From the NCBI RefSeq assembly GCF_900455735.1, contig NZ_UAUI01000001.1, forward strand, positions 186,001-250,000: 64,000 bases of DNA, written 5' to 3'. The notes under the pieces were generated by a model. The model searched no databases. It was not told the DNA's origin and saw only the letters and a program-made list of their open reading frames with translations. Each line of letters begins with the position of its first letter. The stretch's first letter is position 1. Below are positions 17,916 to 27,917 of this stretch, piece by piece. The position numbers were made by a program, and so were the translations under genes. This stretch comes from Rhodococcus wratislaviensis (GTDB taxonomy: Bacteria > Actinomycetota > Actinomycetes > Mycobacteriales > Mycobacteriaceae).

Positions 17916-18500
17916 GTGCCGAAGCTCATCGACCACGACCGAAGGCAGCAGGAGATCGCCGAGGCCGTGTGGCGGGTGATCCAACGCGAGGGCATCGGTG
18001 CGGTATCCGTACGCGATGTGGCCGCCGAGGCCGGAATCTCGAGCGGATCGCTTCGACACGTGTTCGCCAGCAAGGCCGAACTCCTCGCCTATTCGATGCG
18101 ACTCGTCGCGACGCGTGTCCGCGAGCGAGCGCAGGCTCACGCCTCGATCACCGACCCGTGGCAGCGCGCCCTCGCGGTGCTGGACGAGGTCCTCCCGCTC
18201 GACGATCGCCGACGCTGCGAGATGGAAGTGAACTTGGCCCTCGTCGCGGAAAGCCCCGCCCATCCCCTACTGAAAGACATCGCCCTCGACGCCCAACGGC
18301 AGCTCCGTGGTGCATGCGCCGCGATCCTGACCGGCCTCGCCAGGCGGGGCCTGCTCGCACCCGACATCGACGTCGACACCGAGGCGATGCGCCTGCACGC
18401 ACTCGTCGACGGCGCGGCGATGCACGTCCTGCTCGGCGACACCGACACCCCGGAGACCGCCCAGCGCATGATCGCCGAGCACCTCCGCGCACTCGCCTGA
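17916..18500 (+). CDS. TetR-family transcriptional regulator
   Basis: The 194-residue protein has a TetR helix-turn-helix at about residues 10-55 (QQEIAEAVWRVIQREGIGAVSVRDVAAEAGISSGSLRHVF). A C-terminal ligand domain of the TetR_C_6/BetI-like kind follows, with the conserved SPAHPLL and VDGAAMHVLLG elements. The start is GTG 17916, giving the common MPKLIDHDRRQQEIA opening. It is divergent from the DUF418 gene with two palindromic sites between them, implying autorepression and control of the neighbour. Ligand unknown. Confidence 0.9.
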   Translation: MPKLIDHDRRQQEIAEAVWRVIQREGIGAVSVRDVAAEAGISSGSLRHVFASKAELLAYSMRLVATRVRERAQAHASITDPWQRALAVLDEVLPLDDRRRCEMEVNLALVAESPAHPLLKDIALDAQRQLRGACAAILTGLARRGLLAPDIDVDTEAMRLHALVDGAAMHVLLGDTDTPETAQRMIAEHLRALA

Positions 18501-18557
18501 CCGTTCACCGAAGATGCAGTACCACATACCATTCCACGAAGATCCGACCACGCTGCC

Positions 18558-18740
18558 TTATCGCACGGGCTGGTAACGGAGCCAGACGACGCCGTCGTCG
18601 AAGGCACGGCTCGCGATGAGGTCGAACCGGATCGCCGCTGGTGCAGTTCCGTGCCACAGACGATTGATGCGCGCCGGGAAGACAGGGGTGGACGCCCGTC
18701 GTGGCCCCGTCGAAGGCGACCGCAACATGAGCGACGGCAT
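18558..18740 (-). pseudogene. Possible small gene or gene remnant, unknown family
   Basis: In the 330-bp gap between the TetR gene and the FAD monooxygenase, one frame has coding-like third positions in its last 40 codons (FPARINRLWHG...FDLIASRAFDDGVVWLRY). The first third of the open frame lacks this character and no ribosome site precedes its ATG, so I read it as a short remnant or a gene with a misplaced start. I recognise no family. Confidence 0.25.
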
Positions 18741-18830
18741 AGGGACGCCAGTCCGAATGGCGTGTATCTGACGGCATACTATGGCTCACCTCCTTCGTGC
18801 GAGAGATGCCGCTCCCAGAGGGCGTTGGGG

Positions 18831-20255
18831 TCACGGACTCGGCGCGACCCGCGTCGATCGGGTGAGGACCGGCGCCAGGACTCTGGGGTGGAAGATCCGG
18901 ACCGGCGAATCGATCATGTTCGCCACACGCACGAATCGGACCAGCACCTGCGGATCACGAGCGGCGAGCGCATGCACCCGTCCGAAGTACCAGTTCATGA
19001 AGGGGGTTCCGAACGGCGCATCACCCTGTGTTCCAGGCCAGTTCATGTCCTCCCCGGCGGCCAACCTCCACGGCGCGTCGAGCCTCCTCGGCACCCTCTT
19101 CAGGAAATGGTGGGCCATCGCATCGAGACTCTCACCCCTGTGGACAGCCCGGTCGAGACATTCCCGCAACGTCATCGCATCGAGGGCGCTGGTCGTCATT
19201 CCCTGGCCGTAGATCGGGTTGAAGCTGCACAGGCTGTCGCCGAGCACGATCAGACCGCCCGGGAAACGGCGCATCCGTTCATAGTGCCTGCGGACGTTGG
19301 CGCGGAACTTGTACCCCGCGATCGGTGTCAGGGGCTCCGCCTCGCGCATGAACGTGTAAATGTCGGGCGCCTCGAGGTTGCGCGCGAACTCGAGAAGGCC
19401 GTCCTCGTCGCGCGGCGGGTGATCACCGTTCCAGCCGCCGAGCATCACGATCCAGCGCTGACCCTCCACCGGGAAGATGACACCCAACCGTGTTCCGTCC
19501 GGCGGTGTGGGCGCGACGATCAGCGCCTTCCATGGGCAGTCCTCGTGCGGCGGTCGGGCATAGAACCGTGTCGCATAGCCGACGTCGACGTCGATGACCG
19601 ACATGTCGGGTCGGCCGTACCCCAACTCCTCGAGCCAGCGCGGCGTCCGGGAGCCGCGACCGCTCGCATCGACCACCAGGTCGGCGGACACAGTCTCCTC
19701 GGTGGCGCCGGCTCGGCGCGACTGGACCGCCACCCCGGTGATCCGCTGCGCCGTGGCGTCGGTGACGAATCTCTTGACGTGGCAATGATCGACGAGATCG
19801 ATGTTGGAGATCTGGCACACCCGCCGACGGATCTGCCATTCGAGGAACGGCCGGGTCTGGCAGGTGATGAAGATCCCGCTCGGTACCCGCAGCTTCCACA
19901 CGCCGCGGTGGTACCAGGCGAAGTCCGACGTCATTTCGACTTCTGCCGATCCTCCCTCGATCAGTTCGGAGGTGAGACCGGGGAAGGACTCCTCCATCAG
20001 GCTCAGGCCGCGTTTCCAGATGCTGTGGACGTGACGGCCCTGGGGAACTCCCATCCGCGGCTCGGCGCTGTCGACCAGGTGATCCTTCTCGAATATCGTG
20101 ACCGTATCGAAGTAGTCCGCCAGGACGCGGGACGCGAGCAGGCCGGCGATGCTGCCGCCGATGACGACGGCGTGTGCGTCCCGGCGTGGAACATTCACGC
20201 GCCGCGATCGCGATGATCGGTCAACGCGGCGACGCAGGGCGATGTGGTGGTTCAC
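18831..20255 (-). CDS. FAD-dependent monooxygenase (PHBH/geranylgeranyl-reductase-like)
   Basis: This 474-residue flavoprotein has a Rossmann FAD motif near the N-terminus (VVIGGSIAGLLASRVLA, GxGxxA-type), followed by FEKD. A central DASGRG turn and the second FAD signature GDSLCSFNPIYGQGMTTSALDA lie at about residue 350. These mark a group A flavin monooxygenase or related oxidoreductase, possibly of the tryptophan-halogenase side of the superfamily. The start is GTG 20255, with GGGAG seven bases upstream; the longer in-frame ATG at 20354 has no such site. It stands alone, and the substrate is not inferable. Confidence 0.85.
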   Translation of the reverse strand: MNHHIALRRRVDRSSRSRRVNVPRRDAHAVVIGGSIAGLLASRVLADYFDTVTIFEKDHLVDSAEPRMGVPQGRHVHSIWKRGLSLMEESFPGLTSELIEGGSAEVEMTSDFAWYHRGVWKLRVPSGIFITCQTRPFLEWQIRRRVCQISNIDLVDHCHVKRFVTDATAQRITGVAVQSRRAGATEETVSADLVVDASGRGSRTPRWLEELGYGRPDMSVIDVDVGYATRFYARPPHEDCPWKALIVAPTPPDGTRLGVIFPVEGQRWIVMLGGWNGDHPPRDEDGLLEFARNLEAPDIYTFMREAEPLTPIAGYKFRANVRRHYERMRRFPGGLIVLGDSLCSFNPIYGQGMTTSALDAMTLRECLDRAVHRGESLDAMAHHFLKRVPRRLDAPWRLAAGEDMNWPGTQGDAPFGTPFMNWYFGRVHALAARDPQVLVRFVRVANMIDSPVRIFHPRVLAPVLTRSTRVAPSP

Positions 20256-20393
20256 GGTGATACTCCCGTCTACGGGACATACCCACCGTGATCCCCGTGC
20301 TCGCACCCCACCAGGCCCCCTGGGGTGACCTTCCCGCACCCGAGGGTGCGACATCGGCCCCCTAGGTGCTCGATCCGGCCTGGATTCCCGGGG

Positions 20394-20789
20394 CTACCGG
20401 TCGTCGGGCGTGACGGCGAGTCCGATGGTTCCGGTCTTTCCCCGGCGCAGGAGGCTGCCTTTCATCGTGAGCCAGCCGAGGATGCCGTACTTGCGGGCGA
20501 TCACGTCCCGCGTGTGATCGGTGTCGGCGGCGTCGAGGATCACGGCGCGGGCGGGAACCTCGGGTCCCTTCGGCTTGCCGCGCGCATCGCACGCGGCCAC
20601 CGTCACCTCCGGGTTGCGGCGGATGCGTTTGACCTTGTACGAGTCGGTGACCGTCCACATCAGCAGGCGTTCACCGTCTGCGGCGGCCCACAGCGGTGTC
20701 GCCACCGGGGTGCCGTCTTTCCGAAACGTGGTGAGCAGGACATATTTCGCGGCCGACACCCGGTCGAATTCTGTGGTCACCGGGCCCAT
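20394..20789 (-). CDS. PPOX-class F420/FMN-dependent oxidoreductase
   Basis: The 131-residue protein has a split-barrel flavin or F420-binding fold: KYVLLTTFRKDGTPVATPLWAA (residues 14-36), LLMWTVTDSYKVKRIRRNPEVTVAACDARG, and a C-terminal barrel strand GTIGLAVTPDDR. Rv2061c of M. tuberculosis occupies the same position next to cobN, and I consider this its likely counterpart (from memory, not searched). The gene ends 31 bp downstream of the cobN stop on the same strand, so it could be read through from the cobN transcript. Confidence 0.85.
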   Translation of the reverse strand: MGPVTTEFDRVSAAKYVLLTTFRKDGTPVATPLWAAADGERLLMWTVTDSYKVKRIRRNPEVTVAACDARGKPKGPEVPARAVILDAADTDHTRDVIARKYGILGWLTMKGSLLRRGKTGTIGLAVTPDDR

Positions 20790-20820
20790 GCTAGACCGAA
20801 CCGCGGAGCCGGACGGTTCG

Positions 20821-23800
20821 TCAGTCCCCTTCGAGTTCGCCTTCGGTCTCGAGGTACACCTGCCGCAGGCCGTCGAGGGTCTGCTGCTCGGGGTGCTCCC
20901 ACATGTTCCGCTCGGCCGCCTCGAGCAGGCGTTCGGCGATGCCGTGCAGGGCCCACGGGTTGGACTGTTCCATGAACTTGCGGTTCTGGTCGTCCAGCAC
21001 GTACGACTCCGCGAGCTTCTCGTACATCCAGTCGGCGACGACGTTGGTGGTGGCGTCGTATCCGAACAGGTAGTCGACGGTGGCCGCCATCTCGAACGCA
21101 CCCTTGTAGCCGTGGCGGCGCATCGCCTCGAGCCACCGCGGGTTCACGACGCGGGCGCGGAACACCCGGGACGTCTCCTCCGACAGGGTTCGGGTGCGCA
21201 CCGACTCGGGCCGGGTGCTGTCGCCGATGTACGCCTCGGGCGACTTCCCGGTGAGCGCCCGCACGGTCGCGACCATGCCGCCGTGGTACTGGAAGTAGTC
21301 GTCGGCGTCGGCGATGTCGTGTTCGCGGGTGTCGGTGTTCTTGGCCGCCACGGTGATTCGACGATAGGCGGTCCGCATGTCGTCGGCGGCGGGGGCGCCG
21401 TCGAGTCCGCGGCCGTACGCGAAACCACCCCACGTGGTGTACACGTCGGCGAGGTCGGCGTCGCCGCGCCAGCTCTTGGAGTCGATGAGCTGCAGCAGTC
21501 CGGCCCCGTAGGTGCCCGGCTTCGACCCGAAGATGCGGGTGGTCGCGCGCCGTTCGTCGCCGTGCTCGGCGAGATCCGCCTGCGCATGTGCGCGCACGAA
21601 GTTGCTTTCGGCGGGTTCGTCCACCGCGGCGACGAGCCGGACGGCGTCGTCGAGCAGTGCCAGGACGTGCGGGAACGCATCACGGAAGAAGCCGCTGATC
21701 CGGACCGTGACGTCGATGCGCGGCCGGCCCAGTTCCTCGAGGTCGATCACCTCGAGGTTCACCACGCGCCGGCTCGCCTCGTCCCACACCGGGCGCACAC
21801 CGAGGAGCGCGAAGACCTCGGCGATGTCGTCGCCGGACGTGCGCATCGCGGACGTGCCCCACACGGACAGACCCACCGACCGCGGCCACTCTCCGTGATC
21901 GGACTTGTAGCGGTCCAGCAACGATTCGGCCATCGCCTGGCCGGTCTCCCAGGCGAGCCGGGACGGCACGGCCTTCGGGTCCACGGAGTAGAAGTTGCGG
22001 CCCGTCGGGAGCACGTTGATCAGGCCGCGCAGCGGCGACCCGCTCGGCCCGGCGGCGATGAAACCGCCGTCGAGCGCGTGCAGCACCTGGGCGATCTCGT
22101 TGTCGGTCTCCCGCAACCGGGGCACCACCTCGGTGGCAGCGAAACGCAGGATCTTCGCGACGGTGTCGTCGTCGGTGAGGGTGCCGGCGGCGTCCGGATT
22201 CCAGTCGGCGTCGTGCATGCCCTGCACCAGTGCGTGCGCCTGCTGCTCGATGTCGTCTACGCGGGTGCGGGATTCGTCGCCGTCCTCGCTGAGGCCGAGC
22301 GCCTCGCGGAGTCCGGGAACGTTCTGTTCGCCGCCCCACATCTGCCGGGCGCGCAGCATCGCGAGCACCAGTTCGACCTCGGCGTCGTCGCGGGGGGCCG
22401 CACCGAGGATGTGGAGGCCGTCACGGATCTGGACGTCCTTGATCTCGCACAGCCAGCCGTCGACGTGCAGCAGCATGTCGTCGAACACGTCCTCGTCGGG
22501 CCGTTCCTCGAGTCCGAGGTCGTGGTCCATCTTGGCGGCGCGCATCAGCGTCCAGATCTGCTGGCGAATGGCCGGCAGCTTCGACGGATCGAGCGCGGAG
22601 ATGTTCGAGTGCTCGTCGAGGAGCTGCTCGAGTCGCGAGATGTCGCCGTAGCTCTCGGCGCGGGCCATCGGCGGAATCAGGTGATCGACGAGGGTCGCGT
22701 GGGCGCGGCGCTTGGCCTGCGTGCCCTCCCCCGGATCGTTGACCAGGAACGGGTAGATCAGCGGCAGGTCGCCCAGCGCGGCGTCGGTGCCGCACGACGC
22801 GGACATGCCGAGCGTCTTGCCGGGCAGCCATTCGAGATTGCCGTGCTTGCCGAGATGGACCACGGCGTCGGCGCCGAATCCGCCGGCGGCGGCGTCCGCC
22901 GCGATCCACCGGTAGGCGGCGAGGTAGTGGTGACTCGGCGGCAGGTCCGGGTCGTGGTAGATGGCGACCGGCTTCTCCCCGAATCCGCGCGGCGGCTGCA
23001 CCATCAGGACGAGATTGCCGAACTGCATTGCGGCGATCACGATTTCACCCGCAGGATCTTGCGAACGGTCGACGTACAGTTCGCCCGGCGCCGGTCCCCA
23101 GTGCTCCTCGACACCCTCGCGCAGATCGGCGGGCAGCGCCGAGAACCACTCGCGGTAGCGGGCGGCGGAGATCCGGATCGGGTTGCCCTCGAGCTGCTCC
23201 GCGGTCAACCAGTCCGGGTCCTGGCCGCCGGCGGCGATGAGGGCATGGATCAGCGCGTCGCCGTCCTGGGCCGCGAGACCCGGCACGGAATCCGGCCCGT
23301 CCGCGGGGCCGAGGTCGTATCCAGCGGCCCGCATCTCGGTGAGCAACCTGATCGCGCTGGCCGGGGTGTCGAGACCGACGGCATTGCCGATGCGGGCGTG
23401 CTTCGTCGGATACGCCGACAGCATCAGAGCGATCCGGCGGTCGGATGCGGGGATGTGCCGGAGTCGGGCGTGCCGGACGGCGATGCCCGCCACCCGGGAG
23501 GCGCGCTCGGCGTCGGGAACGTAGGTGGAGAGACCGTCGGCGTCGATCTCCTTGAACGAGAACGGCACCGTGATCAGCCGGCCGTCGAACTCGGGGACCG
23601 CGACCTGGGTGGCGACGTCGAGCGGCGACAATCCGTCGTCGTTGGACTCCCACGACTCACGGCTGCTGGTCAGGCACAGTCCCTGCAGGATCGGCACGTC
23701 CAGCGCGGCCAGCGCGGCGACGTCCCACGCCTCGTCGTCGCCGCCGGCCGAGACGCCGGCCGGCTTGGTGCCGCCGGCGGCGAGCACGGTGACCACCATC

Positions 23801-24423
23801 GCGTCCGCCCGGCGCAGCGTGTTCAGCAACTCCGGTTCGGCGGTGCGCAGCGACGCGCAGAAGATCGGCAGCGGGGTGCCGCCCGCCGTGTCGACGGCGT
23901 CGCACAGCGCCTCGATGTAGCGGGTGTTCCCGGCCAGGTGCTGGGCGCGGTAGTAGAGAACGGCGATCGTGGGGCGGTCCGGGTTCGCGTCGGGAGCGAA
24001 CGGCGCGACACCCCAGCTCGGCAGGTGGACCGGCGCCTCGAAGCCGTGACCGGTCAGCAGCACGGTGTCGGACAGGAAGTGGTGCAGCTGGGCGAGGTTG
24101 TCGGCGCCGCCCTCGGCGAGATAGTTGTGTGCCTCAGCCGAGACACCGGCGGTGACGGTCGAGCACTCCATGAGTTCGGCGTCCGGGGCGTGCTCGCCAC
24201 CGAGGACCACCACGGGCAGTCCACTGGCCAGGACCGCGTCGAGCCCCTCTTCCCACGCCCGACGACCACCGAGGATGCGCACCACGACCAGGTCGGCGCC
24301 GTCGAGCAGTCCCGGCAGATCCTCCTCGACCAGCAGCCGTGCCGGGTTGGCCCAGCGGTAGTCCGCCCCGCTGGCGCGTGCGCTGAGCAGGTCGGTGTCG
24401 GAGGTCGAGAGCAGCAGGATCAC
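20821..24423 (-). CDS. cobN: Cobaltochelatase CobN subunit
   Basis: The 1200-residue protein is the large ATP-dependent cobaltochelatase subunit, which inserts Co2+ into hydrogenobyrinic a,c-diamide with CobS/CobT. Recognisable segments are VPILQGLCLTSSRESWESN, the HLGKHGNLEWLPGKTLGMSASCGTDAALG region, and TRIFGSKPGTYGAGLLQLIDSKSWR. Length and motif order match the family. The start is GTG 24423 (VILLLSTSDTDLL), which fits the usual N-terminus; the much longer open frame upstream covers the riboswitch and cobG. It is preceded by a cobalamin riboswitch. Confidence 0.95.
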   Translation of the reverse strand: MILLLSTSDTDLLSARASGADYRWANPARLLVEEDLPGLLDGADLVVVRILGGRRAWEEGLDAVLASGLPVVVLGGEHAPDAELMECSTVTAGVSAEAHNYLAEGGADNLAQLHHFLSDTVLLTGHGFEAPVHLPSWGVAPFAPDANPDRPTIAVLYYRAQHLAGNTRYIEALCDAVDTAGGTPLPIFCASLRTAEPELLNTLRRADAMVVTVLAAGGTKPAGVSAGGDDEAWDVAALAALDVPILQGLCLTSSRESWESNDDGLSPLDVATQVAVPEFDGRLITVPFSFKEIDADGLSTYVPDAERASRVAGIAVRHARLRHIPASDRRIALMLSAYPTKHARIGNAVGLDTPASAIRLLTEMRAAGYDLGPADGPDSVPGLAAQDGDALIHALIAAGGQDPDWLTAEQLEGNPIRISAARYREWFSALPADLREGVEEHWGPAPGELYVDRSQDPAGEIVIAAMQFGNLVLMVQPPRGFGEKPVAIYHDPDLPPSHHYLAAYRWIAADAAAGGFGADAVVHLGKHGNLEWLPGKTLGMSASCGTDAALGDLPLIYPFLVNDPGEGTQAKRRAHATLVDHLIPPMARAESYGDISRLEQLLDEHSNISALDPSKLPAIRQQIWTLMRAAKMDHDLGLEERPDEDVFDDMLLHVDGWLCEIKDVQIRDGLHILGAAPRDDAEVELVLAMLRARQMWGGEQNVPGLREALGLSEDGDESRTRVDDIEQQAHALVQGMHDADWNPDAAGTLTDDDTVAKILRFAATEVVPRLRETDNEIAQVLHALDGGFIAAGPSGSPLRGLINVLPTGRNFYSVDPKAVPSRLAWETGQAMAESLLDRYKSDHGEWPRSVGLSVWGTSAMRTSGDDIAEVFALLGVRPVWDEASRRVVNLEVIDLEELGRPRIDVTVRISGFFRDAFPHVLALLDDAVRLVAAVDEPAESNFVRAHAQADLAEHGDERRATTRIFGSKPGTYGAGLLQLIDSKSWRGDADLADVYTTWGGFAYGRGLDGAPAADDMRTAYRRITVAAKNTDTREHDIADADDYFQYHGGMVATVRALTGKSPEAYIGDSTRPESVRTRTLSEETSRVFRARVVNPRWLEAMRRHGYKGAFEMAATVDYLFGYDATTNVVADWMYEKLAESYVLDDQNRKFMEQSNPWALHGIAERLLEAAERNMWEHPEQQTLDGLRQVYLETEGELEGD

Positions 24424-24484
24424 GTGTGGAGCCTTCCTGGGGGTGTCGCGCCCCGTGGCGGTGGTTCTGTACGGAACCGTAGGT

Positions 24485-24606
24485 CGGAGGACGGCAGGTG
24501 AGGGTCTGGCTCGCCCACCGGTTTCGGAGGGCTCACAGTGGCGCGACCGCACCGGACTTTCACCGGCTTCCTCACCTGCTGTCGCAAGTGCTGGTGATGC
24601 TACCCG
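24485..24606 (-). ncRNA. Cobalamin riboswitch upstream of cobN
   Basis: Read on the minus strand, the leader shows the hallmarks of the B12 aptamer. There is an AAGCCGGTGAAAGTCCGG segment, the B12-box core GCCACTGT, and a GAGCCAGACC stretch followed by CACCTGCC. The 10-bp arms GCAGGTGAGG and CCTCACCTGC close the P1-like stem. It lies about 60 bp upstream of the cobN GTG start and would lower cobN expression when adenosylcobalamin is plentiful. Whether it acts on translation or termination is not resolved, though a GGGG/CCCC hairpin lies between it and the start codon. Confidence 0.9.
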
Positions 24607-24628
24607 GGGCCGGACGTAACCTGGGACC

Positions 24629-25762
24629 ATGGTCGACTCCCGTTCCCGCCCCGATGCATGCCCCGGCGCGCTGCAGGTCCACCAGGCCGCCGACGGTGCA
24701 CTCGCCCGGGTCCGCCTCCCTGGAGGTGTGCTGACCTCCACCCAGCTGCAGACCCTCGCGGAATCGGCCCGCGACCTCGGGAACGGCGAGATCGAACTGA
24801 CATCCCGCGGCAACGCGCAACTGCGGGCGGTCCGCGAGCCGCAGGAGTTCGCCCGCCGTCTCGCCGACGCGGGTCTCCTGCCGTCGGAAACGCACGAACG
24901 GGTCCGCAACATCCTCGCCTCGCCGCTGACCGGCCGGATCGGTGGTCTCGCGGACCTGAGGGATCTGGTCGACGAACTCGACCGGACGTTGTGCGCGGAC
25001 TCGGCGTTGGCGGACCTCCCCGGCCGCACCCTGTTCACCCTCGACGACGGGCGCGGCGACGTCTCGGCGCTCGGCGGCGACTTCGGCGTCCATGCGGTGA
25101 GCGAGACGGAGGTCGCCCTGGTTCTCGCCGGTCGCGACACCGGCGCCCGGATCACGACGACGGAATCGGTGACGGTGCTCCTCGACTCCGCCCGCGTCTT
25201 CCTGGAGCTGCGCGATCAGCACTGGCGGCTGTCCGAGATCCCCGACGGGGTCGAACGGACCCTGTCGGCCTTGACGCTCGCACCGATTGCCGACCCGGTG
25301 AGCGGGTTCGACGAGCATCGGCCGCCGATCGGGTGGCTCGACCAACCGGATGGCAACGTGACCCTCGGCGGCGGTCTCGCATTCGGGATCCTCGACGCCC
25401 GACTGGCCGAGTTCCTCGCCGCGGTCGAGAAGCCGGTGATCGTCACACCGTGGAAATCGGTGTTGCTGTGCGATCTCGACGAGTGGTCCGCCGAGCAGGT
25501 GGTCCGGGTCCTCGCCCCGATGGGTCTGATCTTCGACGAGAACTCACCCTGGCTGACCGTCAGCGCCTGCACCGGGCAGCCCGGATGCGAGAAGGCGCTC
25601 GCCGATGTGCGGTCCGACGCGCGGGACGCCGTCGCGAGCGGCGAACTCCCGGTGGAGGGCCGACAGCACTGGTCGGGCTGTGAGCGGTGCTGCGGGCGGC
25701 CCAAGGGGGAGGTCGCCGACGTCGTCGCCACGGAGACGGGTTACCGGGTGGAGGAGCCGTGA
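24629..25762 (+). CDS. cobG: Precorrin-3B synthase (CobG-like)
   Basis: The 377-residue protein has nitrite/sulfite-reductase ferredoxin-like half-domains: LTSTQLQTLAESARDLGNGEIELTSRGNAQLR near the N-terminus. The cysteine pairs that hold a [4Fe-4S] cluster come late (CTGQPGC near residue 315 and GCERCCGRPKGE near 355). CobG uses oxygen to convert precorrin-3A to precorrin-3B in the aerobic B12 route. ATG 24629 gives the standard start. It is divergent from cobN, separated by the riboswitch, and is followed at 25787 by cobH. Confidence 0.92.
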   Translation: MVDSRSRPDACPGALQVHQAADGALARVRLPGGVLTSTQLQTLAESARDLGNGEIELTSRGNAQLRAVREPQEFARRLADAGLLPSETHERVRNILASPLTGRIGGLADLRDLVDELDRTLCADSALADLPGRTLFTLDDGRGDVSALGGDFGVHAVSETEVALVLAGRDTGARITTTESVTVLLDSARVFLELRDQHWRLSEIPDGVERTLSALTLAPIADPVSGFDEHRPPIGWLDQPDGNVTLGGGLAFGILDARLAEFLAAVEKPVIVTPWKSVLLCDLDEWSAEQVVRVLAPMGLIFDENSPWLTVSACTGQPGCEKALADVRSDARDAVASGELPVEGRQHWSGCERCCGRPKGEVADVVATETGYRVEEP

Positions 25763-25786
25763 CCGCGGTGCCTCTATCGTGAGCGA

Positions 25787-26413
25787 ATGATCGAGTACAT
25801 CCGAGACGGCGCGGAGATCTACCGCCAGTCCTTCGCCACGATCCGCGCCGAGGCGGATCTCAGTGCCTTTCCCGAGGACGTCTCGCAGGCCGTGGTCCGC
25901 ATGATCCACGCGAGCGGTCAGGTCGACCTCGTGGACGACGTCGCGTTCACGCCCGGTGTCGTGAAGGCGGCCCGCGCGGCGTTGGCGGGCGGGGCCCCGA
26001 TCCTGTGTGACGCGCAGATGGTGGCCGCCGGCGTGACCCGGAAGCGTCTCCCGGCGGACAACGAGGTGCTCTGCACGTTGCGCGACCCCCGGGTCCCGGT
26101 GCTGGCGGAGCAGATCGGGAACACCCGTTCGGCGGCCGCGCTCGAATTGTGGGGCAGCAAACTCGAGGGTGCCGTCGTCGCGATCGGCAACGCCCCGACC
26201 GCCTTGTTCTACCTGCTGGACATGATCGAGTCCGGTGCCCCCCGGCCTGCCGCGATCGTGGGCGGTCCGGTCGGTTTCATCGGTGCCGCGGAGTCGAAGG
26301 AAGCGTTGATCGAGCACCCGAGTGATCTCGACTATCTGGTGGTCCGCGGCCGCCGCGGTGGCAGTGCCATCACGGCTGCGGCGCTGAATGCGATTGCGAG
26401 CGAGGTCGAATGA
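25787..26413 (+). CDS. cobH: Precorrin-8X methylmutase
   Basis: The 208-residue protein is CobH. It opens with [22 protein letters not shown] and contains the conserved [10 protein letters not shown] segment, whose His is the catalytic residue for the methyl shift giving hydrogenobyrinate. It also has the [17 protein letters not shown] region and [16 protein letters not shown]-type loop (here [16 protein letters not shown]). Its length matches the family. cobIJ begins inside its stop codon (ATGA overlap), so the two are translationally coupled, and cobG lies 24 bp upstream. Confidence 0.94.
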   Translation: MIEYIRDGAEIYRQSFATIRAEADLSAFPEDVSQAVVRMIHASGQVDLVDDVAFTPGVVKAARAALAGGAPILCDAQMVAAGVTRKRLPADNEVLCTLRDPRVPVLAEQIGNTRSAAALELWGSKLEGAVVAIGNAPTALFYLLDMIESGAPRPAAIVGGPVGFIGAAESKEALIEHPSDLDYLVVRGRRGGSAITAAALNAIASEVE

Positions 26414-27912
26414 GCTCCGAACAGCGCGTGACCGGCAAACTGTGGGGCGTCGGCATCGGACCGGGCGACCCGGAACTGGTGACCGTCAAGGCCGCGCGGG
26501 TCATCGCCGAGGCCGATGTGGTGGCGTTCCACAGCGCCCGGCACGGCAAGAGCATCTCCCGCGCGGTCGCGGCGCCGTACCTGCGTGAAGGCCAGATCGA
26601 GGAGCACCTCGTCTACCCCGTCACCACCGAGACCGTCGACCACCCGGGCGGATATCAGGGGGCGATGGACGAGTTCTACGAGGAGGCGTCGCAGCGACTC
26701 GCCGCCCACCTCGACGCCGGTCGTTCGGTGGCGCTCCTCGCCGCGGGCGACCCGCTGTTCTACAGCTCCTACATGCACATGCACAAGCGGCTGGCGCAGC
26801 GTTTCGAGGCGGAGGTGATTCCCGGGGTCACGTCGATCAGCGCCGCCTCCGCCGCGCTCGCGATGCCCCTCGTCGAGGGCGAGGAAATCCTCACCGTCCT
26901 GCCCGGAACCCTGCCGCGCGGCGAGCTGACGCGGCGCCTCCGCGAGACCGACGCCGCCGCGATCCTGAAACTCGGACGCACCTACCCGGCCGTCCGGCAG
27001 GCGTTGAAGGACTCCGGCCGCATCGACGAAACGTGGTACGTCGAGCGGGCCAGCACCACGCGGCAGAAGATCGACGCCGCGGACGACGTCTCCGACAGCG
27101 ATGTCCCCTACTTCTCGATCGCCATCGTTCCCAGCCCGTCGAACGCCCGCCGCGACGATGCGGCACCGAAGGGCGAACTCGTCGTCGTCGGGCTCGGTCC
27201 CGGCGACCAGGCCTGGACGACACCGGAAGTGCAGCACGAACTGTCGCTCGCCACCGACCTCGTCGGCTACGGCCCCTACATCGACCGGGTCCCCGAACGT
27301 CCGGGCCAGCGCCGTCACTCCAGCGACAACCGCGTCGAGGCCGAACGCGCCGCGATGGCTCTCGACCTGGCGAAGAACGGTGCCCGCGTCGCCGTCGTGT
27401 CGTCCGGCGACCCGGGTGTGTTCGCGATGGCCGCCGCGGTGCTGGAAGTCGCGGCCGAGGAGCAGTGGCGCGGCGTCCCCGTGCGCGTCCTGCCCGGTAT
27501 GACCGCCGCGAACGCCGTCGCGAGCCGGGTCGGCGCACCCCTCGGGCACGACTACGCCGTCCTGTCCCTGTCGGACCGGCTCAAACCGTGGGACGTGGTG
27601 GCGCAGCGCATCTCGGCGGTCGCGAGCGCCGACATGGCCTTCGCGGTCTACAACCCCGCATCGAAGTCACGCACGTGGCAGGTCGCCGCGATGCGCGACC
27701 TGGTTCTCGAGCACCGCTCCCCCGACACCCCGGTGATCATCGGCCGCGACGTGGCAGGCGCGCAGGAGTCGGTGCGGGTGGTGCGGCTCGCGGACCTCGA
27801 CCCGGCAGAGATCGATATGCGGTGCCTGCTCATCGTGGGCTCGTCCATGACGACCGTCGTCGAGAACGAACACGGGACCAGGGTGTTCACGCCCCGGCGT
27901 TATCCGGGCTGA
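26410..27912 (+). CDS. cobIJ: Fused precorrin-2 C20- and precorrin-3B C17-methyltransferase
   Basis: The 500-residue protein joins two tetrapyrrole methyltransferase domains. The CobI half (about residues 1-245) has [20 protein letters not shown] and [13 protein letters not shown]. The CobJ half (about 255-500) has [20 protein letters not shown] and [18 protein letters not shown]. Each half binds S-adenosylmethionine and methylates C20 or C17 of the corrin precursor. A CobI-CobJ fusion is also found in M. tuberculosis. The 3' end lies 5 bp from the convergent beta-lactamase-fold gene. Confidence 0.94.
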   Translation: MSSEQRVTGKLWGVGIGPGDPELVTVKAARVIAEADVVAFHSARHGKSISRAVAAPYLREGQIEEHLVYPVTTETVDHPGGYQGAMDEFYEEASQRLAAHLDAGRSVALLAAGDPLFYSSYMHMHKRLAQRFEAEVIPGVTSISAASAALAMPLVEGEEILTVLPGTLPRGELTRRLRETDAAAILKLGRTYPAVRQALKDSGRIDETWYVERASTTRQKIDAADDVSDSDVPYFSIAIVPSPSNARRDDAAPKGELVVVGLGPGDQAWTTPEVQHELSLATDLVGYGPYIDRVPERPGQRRHSSDNRVEAERAAMALDLAKNGARVAVVSSGDPGVFAMAAAVLEVAAEEQWRGVPVRVLPGMTAANAVASRVGAPLGHDYAVLSLSDRLKPWDVVAQRISAVASADMAFAVYNPASKSRTWQVAAMRDLVLEHRSPDTPVIIGRDVAGAQESVRVVRLADLDPAEIDMRCLLIVGSSMTTVVENEHGTRVFTPRRYPG

Positions 27913-27917
27913 GTACC

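Noticed and set aside
18505-18834. A 109-residue minus-strand open frame in the gap before the FAD monooxygenase
   Set aside because: It shows no coding-like codon use; only the smaller frame at 18558-18740 has partial coding character.
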